Shown here piece after piece: positions 1-7,504 of a stretch of DNA of 64,000 nucleotides (the stretch's first letter is position 1; every line of letters begins with the position of its first letter). The position numbers were made by a program, and so were the translations under genes. This DNA comes from Pontibacter kalidii (GTDB taxonomy: Bacteria > Bacteroidota > Bacteroidia > Cytophagales > Hymenobacteraceae): assembly GCF_026278245.1 (NCBI RefSeq), contig NZ_CP111079.1, positions 2,358,501 to 2,422,500 on the forward strand, in the 5' to 3' direction. Below the pieces are notes generated by a model that was not told the origin of the DNA, ran no database searches, and saw only the letters and a list, made by a program, of their open reading frames with translations.

Positions 1-286
1 TAAGCGAGGTAAGCAAGGCGCCGGCCACAGAGTAGCGCTTGTAGCCATAAGTATAGCTTTGGTTGCCCGGCTGCTCCGATTTGCGTTGCAGAAAGTACGT
101 AAGGCCAAGTGCAATGGCATCGCCAAAGTCGTGAAGGGCGTCGCTCATGATGGCCACGCTGTTCACAAAGAACCCTCCAATAAGCTCCAGTACAGCAAAG
201 CCCAGGTTTAGGAAAAAAGCAAACCCGATGTTGCCCGTCGCATGATGATGATGGTGATGCCCGTGAGTGTGATGATGATGTCCCAT
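1..286 (-). CDS. Cation diffusion facilitator (CDF) transporter, N-terminal part
   Basis: The gene starts at the ATG read from 286 and runs off the left edge, so only about 95 residues are visible. It opens with a His-rich cytoplasmic tail (MGHHHHTHGHHHHH), then a first membrane helix (GFAFFLNLGFAVLELIGGFF), then the signature NSVAIMSDALHDFGDAIALG with the D and H/D positions that form the transmembrane zinc site in CzcD/ZitB-type exporters. The family exports Zn2+, Cd2+ or Co2+ across the inner membrane by proton antiport. The metal specificity cannot be told from this part. The His-rich N-terminus is commonly a metal-binding tail. DoxX lies 65 bp upstream on the same strand. Confidence 0.9.
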   Translation of the reverse strand, partial: MGHHHHTHGHHHHHHATGNIGFAFFLNLGFAVLELIGGFFVNSVAIMSDALHDFGDAIALGLTYFLQRKSEQPGNQSYTYGYKRYSVAGALLTSL

Positions 287-351
287 AGTTCAGAAAGTAT
301 AAAAGCCATGCCCCTGCGTTGAACAGGAAGCACGGCTCAGGTTCAGCGTTT

Positions 352-759
352 CTATTTTGTACTTGTTGGCAGTTTAGCTGAGATATGCGCTCCGGCAGCC
401 AGAGCAACCAGTCCTCCCATAATAGCCACGTTCTGGATAAAGTCCATCAGAGCGGTCTGAAACATCATACCTTCCATGTTCCAGAAGGTGTGCATGATCA
501 GGGTCATCGGGAGTAAGAGCAGGATCAAGGCGATGGCCGTTTGCTTCACTTTGATGCCGGCAAACAAAAGCAGGGCTCCAGCCAACTCCGTGACCATGGC
601 TGCACCTAAAAGAATCGGTACAAACGGCAATCCTTTCGATGCCATCCACATGGCTGGCCCGTCCCATAAAAGTACTTTATGCATGCCCGCCACTAAAAAC
701 GTGATCCCGGTCAGTATCCGGGCTGTAAGGATAAAGGGTTGAACAGATGATTTTTTCAT
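352..759 (-). CDS. DoxX family membrane protein
   Basis: A 135-residue protein with four predicted membrane helices. The N-terminal helix contains LTARILTGITFLVAGMHKVL, the usual DoxX opening, followed by a PAMWMASKGLPFVPILLGAAM segment and a TELAGALLLFAGIK helix. Length fits DoxX/SURF4-like proteins (130-150 aa). The family is associated with redox and thiosulfate/quinone chemistry in a few members, but most are uncharacterised, so no reaction is assigned. It ends in TAG and lies between the porin and the CDF gene on the same strand, probably in one transcript. A separate DoxX domain occurs in the fusion protein at 16029. Confidence 0.82.
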   Translation of the reverse strand: MKKSSVQPFILTARILTGITFLVAGMHKVLLWDGPAMWMASKGLPFVPILLGAAMVTELAGALLLFAGIKVKQTAIALILLLLPMTLIMHTFWNMEGMMFQTALMDFIQNVAIMGGLVALAAGAHISAKLPTSTK

Positions 760-797
760 AGTCGTATTGATTTTAGATTAATAAGTATAAGATTGGG

Positions 798-2036
798 TTA
801 GAATATAAACTGGGCACCTAAGGCGATTTGGTTGGCGGAGGATGTCTTATACACCTCCTGCCCGTTTTCCAGCAGCCTCCAGTCGGTATTGGCGCGGTAC
901 CATTCCAGGGCTATACCTAATGGCCCTACATCATAGCGAAGCATGGGCACAATGATCTCATTCTTCAGGCGGGCATTACCGGGTACTTCCGAGAGCACAT
1001 CGTTATCATTCGGGTTGTCCTGGCCGTACATGACCCAGGCGCTGAAGTGCTTACCGACCCTATACCCTGCCTGCCCCCAGGCACCGTGGCCTTCTATGTC
1101 GCCGAACTGAAGCAGCTGGCCCCAACTCTGGCCGATGGCGCGCCCCCAGTAGGCGTTCCCCTGCAAAGTGGCTCCGCCATACACCAGTTTAGTGCCTGCC
1201 TGCACGGCTTTGCCTTCCAGGTTGCTGCGGGCCTCGCCCTGCACCAGGCGCTTGCGGTCGTAGTGGGCTGCCAGGTTTACTTCCCATTTCAGCGGGCGCG
1301 TCTGGTTACTGACGTTCAGGCCGAGTTCTGTTTGCGGCACGCCGATCTCCCCTTCGTCACGACCATCAGCTTCGGCTTTCGGGCCGGTCCAGGAGCCGCG
1401 GAAAAGGGTCAGGTCAAGACGTACTTTAGTGGCGGCTGTCGGGCTGGTTATACCTTGGTAGAGGAACAGGCCGGGATTGCGGAAGCCGATGCCACCTGCC
1501 GAGCCGTAGCCCATGGCAAAATGCGTAACCGAGTTGGGGAAATGCGCCACCATCGGCGTCCAGTTCTGACCCAGGCGCAGTCTTGTCTGCCCCTTCTGCA
1601 CCTCCACGTACGCCAGGCGCACCCGCGGCAGCAGGTTCTCATCAGCAAAACCGCCTGCGCCTGCCGTGCCTCCTAAAAAATCCAGCTCAGCGCGACCGGT
1701 GGCGGTGATGCCGTGCGGTAGGTTATAGGCGGTGCCTTTAAATACCAGCCAGGTTTTGCGCAGGTCGCCGCCAAACTGGTACTCGTCCTGGGAGGGTTGT
1801 TTCGGGCTGGCCCACATCGTAATGGCGCCGTCGCCGAGGCCAAAGGTACCGTCCTGCACAAAGCCGGAGGCCGTGATGATGCCGTTGATACTGGATCTAA
1901 AGTATGGCTTGCCCGCCTGCGTGGTATCCGGTGCCGGAGTGGCCGGAAAGCTGAGGTCGATCTGGGCGTTTGCCTGGTGGAACAGCAGCGTGCTCATGGC
2001 AGCTGCTGCAAGGGTAGTTTGTAGTGTTTTTTTCAT
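798..2036 (-). CDS. Outer-membrane porin
   Basis: A 412-residue protein with a Sec signal peptide (about 1-24, ending ...LFHQANA) and alternating beta-strand pattern throughout. It contains a conserved porin-like central block (RVRLAYVEVQKGQTRLRLGQ) and ends in aromatic Phe (ALGAQFIF), the typical BAM recognition end. It resembles the DcaP/Gram-negative porin group found in Bacteroidota, which form beta-barrels for small solutes. The substrate is unknown. It lies 38 bp upstream of doxX on the same strand. The start at 2036 is supported by the signal peptide MKKTLQTTLAAAAMSTLL. Confidence 0.75.
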   Translation of the reverse strand: MKKTLQTTLAAAAMSTLLFHQANAQIDLSFPATPAPDTTQAGKPYFRSSINGIITASGFVQDGTFGLGDGAITMWASPKQPSQDEYQFGGDLRKTWLVFKGTAYNLPHGITATGRAELDFLGGTAGAGGFADENLLPRVRLAYVEVQKGQTRLRLGQNWTPMVAHFPNSVTHFAMGYGSAGGIGFRNPGLFLYQGITSPTAATKVRLDLTLFRGSWTGPKAEADGRDEGEIGVPQTELGLNVSNQTRPLKWEVNLAAHYDRKRLVQGEARSNLEGKAVQAGTKLVYGGATLQGNAYWGRAIGQSWGQLLQFGDIEGHGAWGQAGYRVGKHFSAWVMYGQDNPNDNDVLSEVPGNARLKNEIIVPMLRYDVGPLGIALEWYRANTDWRLLENGQEVYKTSSANQIALGAQFIF

Positions 2037-2331
2037 GGTTTTATTTTGTAGCTAATGGTTAGGGCAATAAGGTGGCCGTCCGCCTTTTCAGGGGCAGCTT
2101 CCGCTTTGCTCCAGTTTTGGTTAATGGCTTGTTTTTAGCGTGTCATGCAGGCTATATCAAGTTTATACTTTGTACCTGGCTAGCCTGCGCTTTTCTTGTT
2201 GCAACGGCACAAAGATCCGGGCTTTTGCAGCCCGAGGCCACACACAAAAAGGTGCTTTTGCTGGACAAACAGGCAGCAACTTAACACGCGCGGTCTAATG
2301 GTAGGTAGTTGCTGGTGTGATGCCTTTTTTG

Positions 2332-2541
2332 TTAAAGCGCCTCTGCCTTAAAGCCGGCCTTCGCTACCGTGGCAATGATCTCGCTGGCAGCAAGGGAGTC
2401 GGTTTTCACGGTGAGCACTTTGTTGCGATTGGTGGTATCCACGTTCCATTCGCAAACGCCTTCAGTAGCATTCAGCGCTGGCGTTACTTTAGACACACAG
2501 CCGCCGCAGTTGATGTTGGTTTTGAATTGTAGCTCTTTCAT
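2332..2541 (-). CDS. Heavy-metal-associated (HMA) domain protein
   Basis: A 69-residue single-domain protein. The NINCGGCVSKVTPAL segment (about 9-23) carries the CxxC metal-binding motif of the HMA/CopZ fold, followed by the expected beta-alpha-beta-beta-alpha-beta pattern. It has no signal peptide, so it is cytosolic. CopZ-like proteins carry Cu(I) or other soft metals to P-type ATPases or regulators. Bacteroidota have many stand-alone copies of this size with CGGC. No ATPase gene is adjacent, so the partner is unknown. Confidence 0.85.
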   Translation of the reverse strand: MKELQFKTNINCGGCVSKVTPALNATEGVCEWNVDTTNRNKVLTVKTDSLAASEIIATVAKAGFKAEAL

Positions 2542-2724
2542 GTTCTATTTTTCTTTTGTGTTACTGTTTTTGAACATGACAAAAGTAGTGGGTGATGTGG
2601 GTGGAGGTGTTACAGAATTTTGGAGAAGTATTGTAGGATTTATAGGATATGTATATTCTACTTTAATAGTAACCGCCACGCAACAAACCCTGCGTGGCGG
2701 TTTCATTTCCTCCCTCGCAACACT

Positions 2725-2970
2725 TTACTCCACCTCAAACACCGCCTGAATCTCCAACGGGGAGTTGACAGGTATAGACGAATCACTGAGGGTTGCGCGG
2801 GCATGGTTCCCCTTCTCCCCGAAAACGATTACAGCCAGGTCAGAGGCTACATTCATCAACTCGGCATGTTGGGTATAGCCGCTTGGGGTGCTCCAGAATT
2901 CCGTTGGCTGCACTACTTGTTTTACCCGGCTCAAGTCGCCGATGGTCGCGCTTTTAAGAACTGACAGCAC
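2725..2970 (-). pseudogene. RidA/YjgF-family protein, 5'-truncated remnant
   Basis: The 81 codons match the C-terminal half of RidA-type deaminases: LSVLKSATIGDLSRVKQVV, then VASDLAVIVFGEKGNHARAT and the end PLEIQAVFEV. Typical members are 130-155 residues and the N-terminal half is absent. Reading upstream in frame, the codons just before the fragment give R-stop(TAG)-A-K-R-N, then unrelated sequence. RidA proteins hydrolyse reactive enamine/imine intermediates. The missing N-terminal half removes part of the trimer interface, so this is probably inactive. The only start available is GTG at 2970. Confidence 0.7.
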
Positions 2971-3436
2971 ATTCCGTTTAGCCTAGCGGACAGGTTCATA
3001 TTTTGAAGTTTGAAAACGAGATGGTAAAGTCACAGAATCCCTAAACTAACTCTGTTAATGTCACTAAATACTCGTAGATAAAGTTCGAAGTTCATTCCTT
3101 TGGTCTACTTGAAAGCCTCTGGGTTCATTCTATGGGGCTTTTTTATGCACTACGTGCACCAATGTTCAAAGACTCCCTCCCAATCACCTATTCCTCTTTC
3201 CGACATAAAGTTGTTATATAATCCAGAATCATCATCCAGGTTGAGAATATCAAGAAAATATGGCTCGTCTTTCGCTTTGTCCTTCCTGTTGTGCCGATAA
3301 GAATTTTAGGTCCCTTCTTTTAGGCTGCTATTGATTGGATAGAACTTTCTAACGCCTGCTCACTCCCCTTCTATTTTCTGTCACTGCTTTTTATTAAGAG
3401 CACTTATATCACTGCAACGAATACCACATACCCGAA
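2971..3436. other. Intergenic, no gene recognised
   Basis: About 465 bp, more AT-rich than its surroundings. A minus-strand open stretch at 3153-3305 reads ...DEPYFLDILNLDDDSGLYNN... with protein-like composition but has no convincing start and matches no family I know. It may be debris of a lost gene, next to the RidA remnant. A single half-site resembling the operator of the sulfur regulon occurs at 3020-3033, without a promoter at the expected distance. Confidence 0.4.
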
Positions 3437-4240
3437 TTAATATGTTGATGGAGATGGATTTGTGGATATACCGCGTTTCTTATACCACATGCCAAACAGC
3501 ACTATAGCTAAAAGTAACTCAGACAAATCTCCCCAGTAGTACATCAATTTGGCAGCTTCCTGAATCTGGCCATTGGAGTGCGGCGAGTGGAGCGGGTAAA
3601 GGAAGGCATACATGAACTTGCTCAGGAAAGCATGCGCAGCGATGCTAATGAACAGCATGAATACCCGTACATGGAAGGCAGGTCTTTTCGGCACAGGTTC
3701 TTGCCCGATCATCGACCAGGTAAATAAATACCCTGCTACCAGGAAATGTACATGCACTATGTAATGCAGGTAGGGCTTGGTCAGGCTCTCCACATAAAGC
3801 GGTGTCAGGTAAAGCAGGTACATGCCACCGATGTTCAGCAGAAAAGCAGTGACAGGATGGCTTAGAAAATAGAACCAGTTGCTTCGCAAGATCGCTGTTA
3901 TGATTCTTGAAACTCTTACCGGCAGTGCTTTCAAAGCAAGTGTGATGGGTGCGCCCAATACCAGGAAAAGCGGTGCGTACATTCCAATCAGCAGGTGCTG
4001 CACCATATGTCCGCGCAAATCCTGATGTGCCCACCTCATGAGAGTTGGCACTAGGGCAATACAAAGCATAGTAATGCCAATTAAAAAACTCACCGTTCGC
4101 CAGTGATTCCAGCCACCTTTTTCACTTCCAATCTTCAAGACTGTATAGAGGTACAGGATGGCAACGGTTACAACAAGCAGCAACGGCACCCACTCAGAGA
4201 GCGCGGTAGCCTGTGCGTTGTGGTGAACAGGATGTTGCAT
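3437..4240 (-). CDS. ctaG: Cytochrome c oxidase assembly factor CtaG (caa3 type)
   Basis: A 267-residue integral membrane protein with about seven helices. The motif DLRGHMVQHLLIGMYAPLFLVLGAPI (about 74-99) is the hallmark of the caa3_CtaG family, including the conserved MxQHxL histidine. Further conserved His residues occur in LHYIVHVHFLVAGYLF and SIAAHAFLSKFMYAFLY. CtaG proteins are needed to assemble the CuB centre of heme-copper oxidases. The gene follows the DUF2243 gene after 6 bp on the same strand, a pairing consistent with a shared respiratory role. No oxidase subunits lie in the window. Confidence 0.93.
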   Translation of the reverse strand: MQHPVHHNAQATALSEWVPLLLVVTVAILYLYTVLKIGSEKGGWNHWRTVSFLIGITMLCIALVPTLMRWAHQDLRGHMVQHLLIGMYAPLFLVLGAPITLALKALPVRVSRIITAILRSNWFYFLSHPVTAFLLNIGGMYLLYLTPLYVESLTKPYLHYIVHVHFLVAGYLFTWSMIGQEPVPKRPAFHVRVFMLFISIAAHAFLSKFMYAFLYPLHSPHSNGQIQEAAKLMYYWGDLSELLLAIVLFGMWYKKRGISTNPSPSTY

Positions 4241-4246
4241 TGATTC

Positions 4247-4723
4247 CTACGTGTACAGGTTAGAAGATGTAGCTTCTTTTTTTTTGGCTTTTTTTAAAAG
4301 ATAAAACCCTATAAGGAGAATAACCAGACCAGCCGCGTTCCATACGATGTCATAGGGTAGCAGGTTTTCCACGTAACGGACCTGGTGCAGACGAAGCACT
4401 TTGTGGTCCACAATGCCATCAAAAAGTTGAAAGGAGCCTAGCCCGAGGAAGAAGCCAGCCCATGCCCTCGGTTTTGAAAGGGAACCGGTTCTTCTTAAAT
4501 CAAGCAGCCTGAAAAAGCCAGCCACAATTGCAATCAACTCGGCCGAGTGCAGCAAACCATCGGTCAACATTCCAACTTTCAGGGTGGACCGGTCATAAAA
4601 GTGGTGCCATGCAAGTACCTGATGAAAAATGATTTCGTCTACGGCAGCCATCATGCCGACGCCCACTAAGAACGCTCCCCACATTGAATTTTGTCCTGCA
4701 CTTTTTCCTAAATCCTGGTTCAT
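4247..4723 (-). CDS. DUF2243 membrane protein
   Basis: A 158-residue protein with four hydrophobic helices. Typical DUF2243 features are visible: GMMAAVDEIIFHQVLAWHHFYD near the N-terminus with acidic and His residues in the membrane, and LGSFQLFDGIVDHKVLRLHQVRY later. The function of the family is not established. It is often next to ctaG, as here (6 bp spacing), which suggests a part in respiratory-chain metal delivery; that is inference. It ends with a short Lys-rich tail. Confidence 0.88.
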   Translation of the reverse strand: MNQDLGKSAGQNSMWGAFLVGVGMMAAVDEIIFHQVLAWHHFYDRSTLKVGMLTDGLLHSAELIAIVAGFFRLLDLRRTGSLSKPRAWAGFFLGLGSFQLFDGIVDHKVLRLHQVRYVENLLPYDIVWNAAGLVILLIGFYLLKKAKKKEATSSNLYT

Positions 4724-4949
4724 ACACCTGATTCAATAAAAGTTGTTCATTGCTTTCTGTACTACGAACTGATCACTGCTGTGTTTAGCATCCCGTGTGG
4801 GCAAACGAAACGCGGACAGACAGTTTATTCATTTGGATTTATACTTCTTTTTGAAACCGATACAGTAGAATCATACCGGGAACACTACCTGTACCCCTAC
4901 GTTAATCATACAACATATAACTGTAAATCAACCAACTAAATCAGAAGCT

Positions 4950-5120
4950 ATGACTAAGAGCAGGGCAATTACAGACTGGATTATAAGACATACACTGGCA
5001 GCAGGTGCTTCAGCACTGACCTCCACACCGAGCTATGACATTAGGTGGTGGCTACCGTGGTCACGCTGCCTGTTCTGCCGTAGGCGTCAGTACCAGGGAA
5101 GTACGTTTCATTCATTCTAA
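4950..5120 (+). CDS. Possible small protein, unrecognised
   Basis: A 56-codon frame (MTKSRAITDWIIRH... to ...GSTFHSF) ending 23 bp before the DUF302 start. It contains a W-rich and Arg/Cys-rich second half (WWLPWSRCLFCRRR). There is no good family match and no obvious Shine-Dalgarno. It could be a leader peptide or chance. It is the only coding candidate in the 420-bp gap between the DUF2243 and DUF302 genes. Confidence 0.2.
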   Translation: MTKSRAITDWIIRHTLAAGASALTSTPSYDIRWWLPWSRCLFCRRRQYQGSTFHSF

Positions 5121-5143
5121 AATGTTATAAGGAGAAGTAAGCT

Positions 5144-5530
5144 ATGAGTTACCACATAAGTAAGAAAATAGATGGTTCTTTTGAAGAAGCGACCACCAAA
5201 GTAAAGGAAGCCCTGCAGCGAGAAGGGTTTGGAGTGATCTCCGAGATAGACCTCAAAGACAAGTTTAAAGAGAAGCTGCAGGTAGATTTCAGAAACTACA
5301 TAATTCTAGGTGCCTGCAATCCCCAATTGGCATATCAGGCTATCCAGCAGGAAGCTAACATTGGGGTGATGCTGCCCTGTAATGTTCTCTTGCAGGAGCA
5401 TGAGACCGGCGGTGTGGAAGTAACAGCCATCAACCCGATGGAAACAATGGCAGCCGTCGATAGTCCACACCTTAATTCTTTAGCAGAAGAGGTTAGCCGG
5501 AAACTGAAATCTGCCATCAATGGTCTCTGA
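5144..5530 (+). CDS. DUF302 domain protein
   Basis: A 128-residue cytosolic protein that is essentially one DUF302 domain: SFEEATTKVKEALQREGFGVISEIDLKDKFKEKL, then YIILGACNPQLAYQAIQQEANIGVMLPCNVLLQE, a well-conserved block containing the family G-x-C-N-P and L-P-C-N motifs. The function is unknown, although the family is frequently near metal, redox and sulfur genes. An AGGAG ribosome-binding site stands about 8 bp before the ATG (TTATAAGGAGAAGTAAGCT). A hairpin terminator follows at 5562. Confidence 0.9.
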   Translation: MSYHISKKIDGSFEEATTKVKEALQREGFGVISEIDLKDKFKEKLQVDFRNYIILGACNPQLAYQAIQQEANIGVMLPCNVLLQEHETGGVEVTAINPMETMAAVDSPHLNSLAEEVSRKLKSAINGL

Positions 5531-5561
5531 GAAAGAACAACGTAACGGGTATAATAAGAAG

Positions 5562-5592
5562 CAGGCTGTAATGAAAAATGCAGCCTGTTTTT
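5562..5592 (+). terminator. Rho-independent terminator after DUF302 gene
   Basis: Stem CAGGCTG / CAGCCTG with a 12-nt loop, followed by TTTTT. It stands 32 bp after the DUF302 stop and isolates that gene from the methyltransferase promoter. Confidence 0.8.
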
Positions 5593-5621
5593 CTGGATGC
5601 ATGCTAAAATTAACTGTTTGT

Positions 5622-5665
5622 GTAACCAAAGTCACTGACTATGGAGGATGCATGCCCCATCTTTG
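5622..5665 (+). promoter_or_regulatory. Operator-promoter A of the Crp/Fnr sulfur regulon
   Basis: GTAAC-CAAA-GTCAC at 5622-5635 (one mismatch to the GTGAC-N4-GTCAC consensus), flanked by T and TGA. Exactly 26 bp later is a TTTG box (CATCTTTG, 5658-5665), a partial match to the Bacteroidota TAnnTTTG element. The same geometry is found at 7425, 9999, 10948 and 12564. It drives the methyltransferase gene at 5750. Confidence 0.75.
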
Positions 5666-5749
5666 TATCAGTTAACCTAGCAGCCGACAAGTGTCAACCC
5701 ACAGGTTGCTTCTTTAGGGGCTGATATCATCAACATAAAAAACATTATT

Positions 5750-6355
5750 ATGAATAACTTTTGGAACGATCGCTACAGTCAGGAACAGATGGCCTATGGC
5801 TCTGAGCCTAATGTATTTTTCAGGGAGCAACTCCAAGAGCTGAAGCCGGGAAAACTCTTACTACCTGCCGAAGGGGAAGGCAGAAACGCTGTTCATGCGG
5901 CATTGAAAGGGTGGCAAGTGGCAGCATTCGATTTCAGCGAAGCAGGCTACAAAAAGGCAACCGCACTGGCCGAACAGCGAGGTGTAACCATAGACTATCA
6001 GGTAACAGACGCAGCTCAGTTTGCCTGTGAACCTGAAAGTATGGATGCTGTTGCACTTATTTATGCGCACTTCCCGCCTGCCCTGCGCCAGGAAATGCAC
6101 CAAAAGGTGATTACCTGGCTTAAACCCGGTGGTACAGTTATACTTGAGGCATTTCATCCGAAGCAGTTGGCATACAATTCCGGCGGCCCAAAGGACGAAG
6201 GCATGCTGTACACGGCTGAAATGCTACAGAAAGACTTCAGCCAATTAACTATACAAATGCTGGAAGAAGAGGAAATTCAGCTGAACGAAGGCCTCTACCA
6301 TATTGGTGCAGGCTATGTAACAAGAATGATTGCCCAAAAACACGTGAAAGCTTGA
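5750..6355 (+). CDS. Class I SAM-dependent methyltransferase (TehB/thiopurine-type)
   Basis: A 201-residue cytosolic protein. It opens with FWNDRYSQEQMAYGSEPNVFF, the W-x-x-R-Y...YG..PN signature of small TehB/TPMT-like methyltransferases. It continues with the SAM-binding motif I in the degenerate form LLLPAEGEGRNAVHAA, an acidic residue after strand 2 (AFDFSEAGYKKA) and VTDAAQF. The late KPGGTVILEAF block is the usual post-motif strand. Relatives methylate tellurite, thiols or other soft nucleophiles; the substrate here is unknown. Because its promoter carries the same operator as the persulfide genes, methylation of sulfide or a thiol is a reasonable guess. Confidence 0.85.
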   Translation: MNNFWNDRYSQEQMAYGSEPNVFFREQLQELKPGKLLLPAEGEGRNAVHAALKGWQVAAFDFSEAGYKKATALAEQRGVTIDYQVTDAAQFACEPESMDAVALIYAHFPPALRQEMHQKVITWLKPGGTVILEAFHPKQLAYNSGGPKDEGMLYTAEMLQKDFSQLTIQMLEEEEIQLNEGLYHIGAGYVTRMIAQKHVKA

Positions 6356-6408
6356 AAGAAGTAAAACTGAAATAAGCTAAAATATAAAGGCTAATAGCGA
6401 GTTTTCAA

Positions 6409-7251
6409 ATGCAAAATAGATTAAGCATCATGGTGCCGGCCAACTTTACAACGGTGTCTTTCAGAGCGATCGAATTTCTAGCTTTCCTGATGGATAAGAC
6501 ACCTATCAACACACACCTGGTACATGTAATTGAAGTAAACTCCGCTGAATGGGCAGGTTCTGTAGAAGCATCAGAAACGATAAACAAAGCTGAACTAACG
6601 CAAAAGCAAGAACAGGCAAACCAGAAGTTTACTGAGCTGAAACAGCACGTAGATTTCAGCTTCACCAGCGAAGTGCTGTTTGGTGGTTTAACTACATCAC
6701 TTGCAAAGTATGCTGCTAAGCAAAGTTTAGACCTGATGCTAATGGGCACGGACGGCTCCGATGGCTAGCTGGAAAAAGTATCCGGTTCAGAGGCACAACA
6801 CGTTGTCAGGTTCACAAACATCCCGGTTATCACCATTCATAAAAATGCTGCCATCACTCCTATCCAGAACCTGTTGTGGGTTGCAGACTTTGAGGCAGAA
6901 AAGCAGCCTGAGCAAAGTATAGCAACTATTAAAATGCTGCAGCAGCTCTTTCAAGCCAAACTGCACCTGCTGCAGATTGTAGACAAGGAAGATGAAGAAA
7001 GGGCACAGCAACTGAAACACAACATGCAGATCTTTGCTGAGCACCTGCACCTACAGAACTTCGAATTGCACCTGCACCACAACTATAAAGTGCCGGCCGG
7101 TGTGCGCAACTTTAACGAAATATCAGCCATGGACCTGGTGCTGATTGGAACATATGGCAGGAAAGGCATCAGCCACCTGTTCTATGGCAGTATCGCTGAA
7201 TCACTGGTGAATCATTGCATCCGCCCCCTGATGACCTATCATCTTAATTAA
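6409..7251 (+). pseudogene. Universal stress protein (tandem UspA domains) split by one TAG
   Basis: A single reading frame of 281 codons contains two UspA domains of the kind usual in Bacteroidota (about 280 aa). The first half ends at an in-frame TAG (6766-6768) within the ATP-loop region GTDGSDG-stop-LEKVSGSEAQHVV; the frame then continues unbroken through NIPVITIHKN and the second domain, which has GTYGRKGISHLFYGSIAES, the intact G-2x-G-9x-G(S/T) nucleotide motif. A TGG to TAG change would explain it. It may be a nonsense pseudogene, a readthrough gene, or a sequencing error; without readthrough the second domain could restart internally. Function would be a stress-induced nucleotide-binding protein. 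Confidence 0.8.
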
Positions 7252-7265
7252 TCGGATTTCTCTCC

Positions 7266-7295
7266 TATGTGCAGCTCCGGCTGCACATAGCTTTT
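7266..7295 (+). terminator. Terminator after the universal stress gene
   Basis: Perfect 10-bp stem TATGTGCAGC / GCTGCACATA with a TCCG loop, followed by GCTTTT, 15 bp after the stop codon. Confidence 0.75.
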
Positions 7296-7307
7296 ACACC
7301 CAATACA

Positions 7308-7409
7308 ATGCGCAACAGATTTACCCTGATGGCTGTACTGGCTGCCAGTATAGGCTGGGGTACGGCTTCAGCCTTTCTAAAAACTGGAGTTACAAAGCTA
7401 AGTCCATAG
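7308..7409 (+). pseudogene. Possible EamA/DMT permease N-terminal remnant
   Basis: A 33-codon frame starting MRNRFTLMAVLAASIGWGT and ending ...KTGVTKLSP-TAG. The sequence resembles the first helix of EamA-family permeases (LLAxLLWGSxxxxIKxGxxxxxP). Full permeases have about 290 residues, so only the beginning survives, if it is one. It lies immediately before operator B and could also be a chance frame or a small membrane peptide. Confidence 0.3.
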
Positions 7410-7424
7410 GCTATAATCCGTTGT

Positions 7425-7468
7425 GTGACAAACATCACTGAACAAGGCTTTTGTTTAGAATATCTTTG
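7425..7468 (+). promoter_or_regulatory. Operator-promoter B of the sulfur regulon
   Basis: GTGAC-AAAC-ATCAC at 7425-7438 inside TGTGACAAACATCACTGA, then 26 bp to the TTTG of a perfect TAnnTTTG box (TATCTTTG, 7461-7468). The transcript would begin about 30 bp before the ATG at 7505 and cover the CstB-like gene, the small membrane gene and the Crp/Fnr gene itself, implying autoregulation. Confidence 0.85.
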
Positions 7469-7504
7469 TACTAGTAATTCAATTAATGACATAATTTGAT
7501 TCCT

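Noticed and set aside
1047..1676. 209-codon plus-strand frame opposite the porin
   Set aside because: It is the shadow of a high-GC porin gene and has no family features.
3020..3033. Sixth copy of the sulfur operator (GATGGTAAAGTCAC)
   Set aside because: Only the right half-site matches and there is no TTTG box 26 bp away on either strand.
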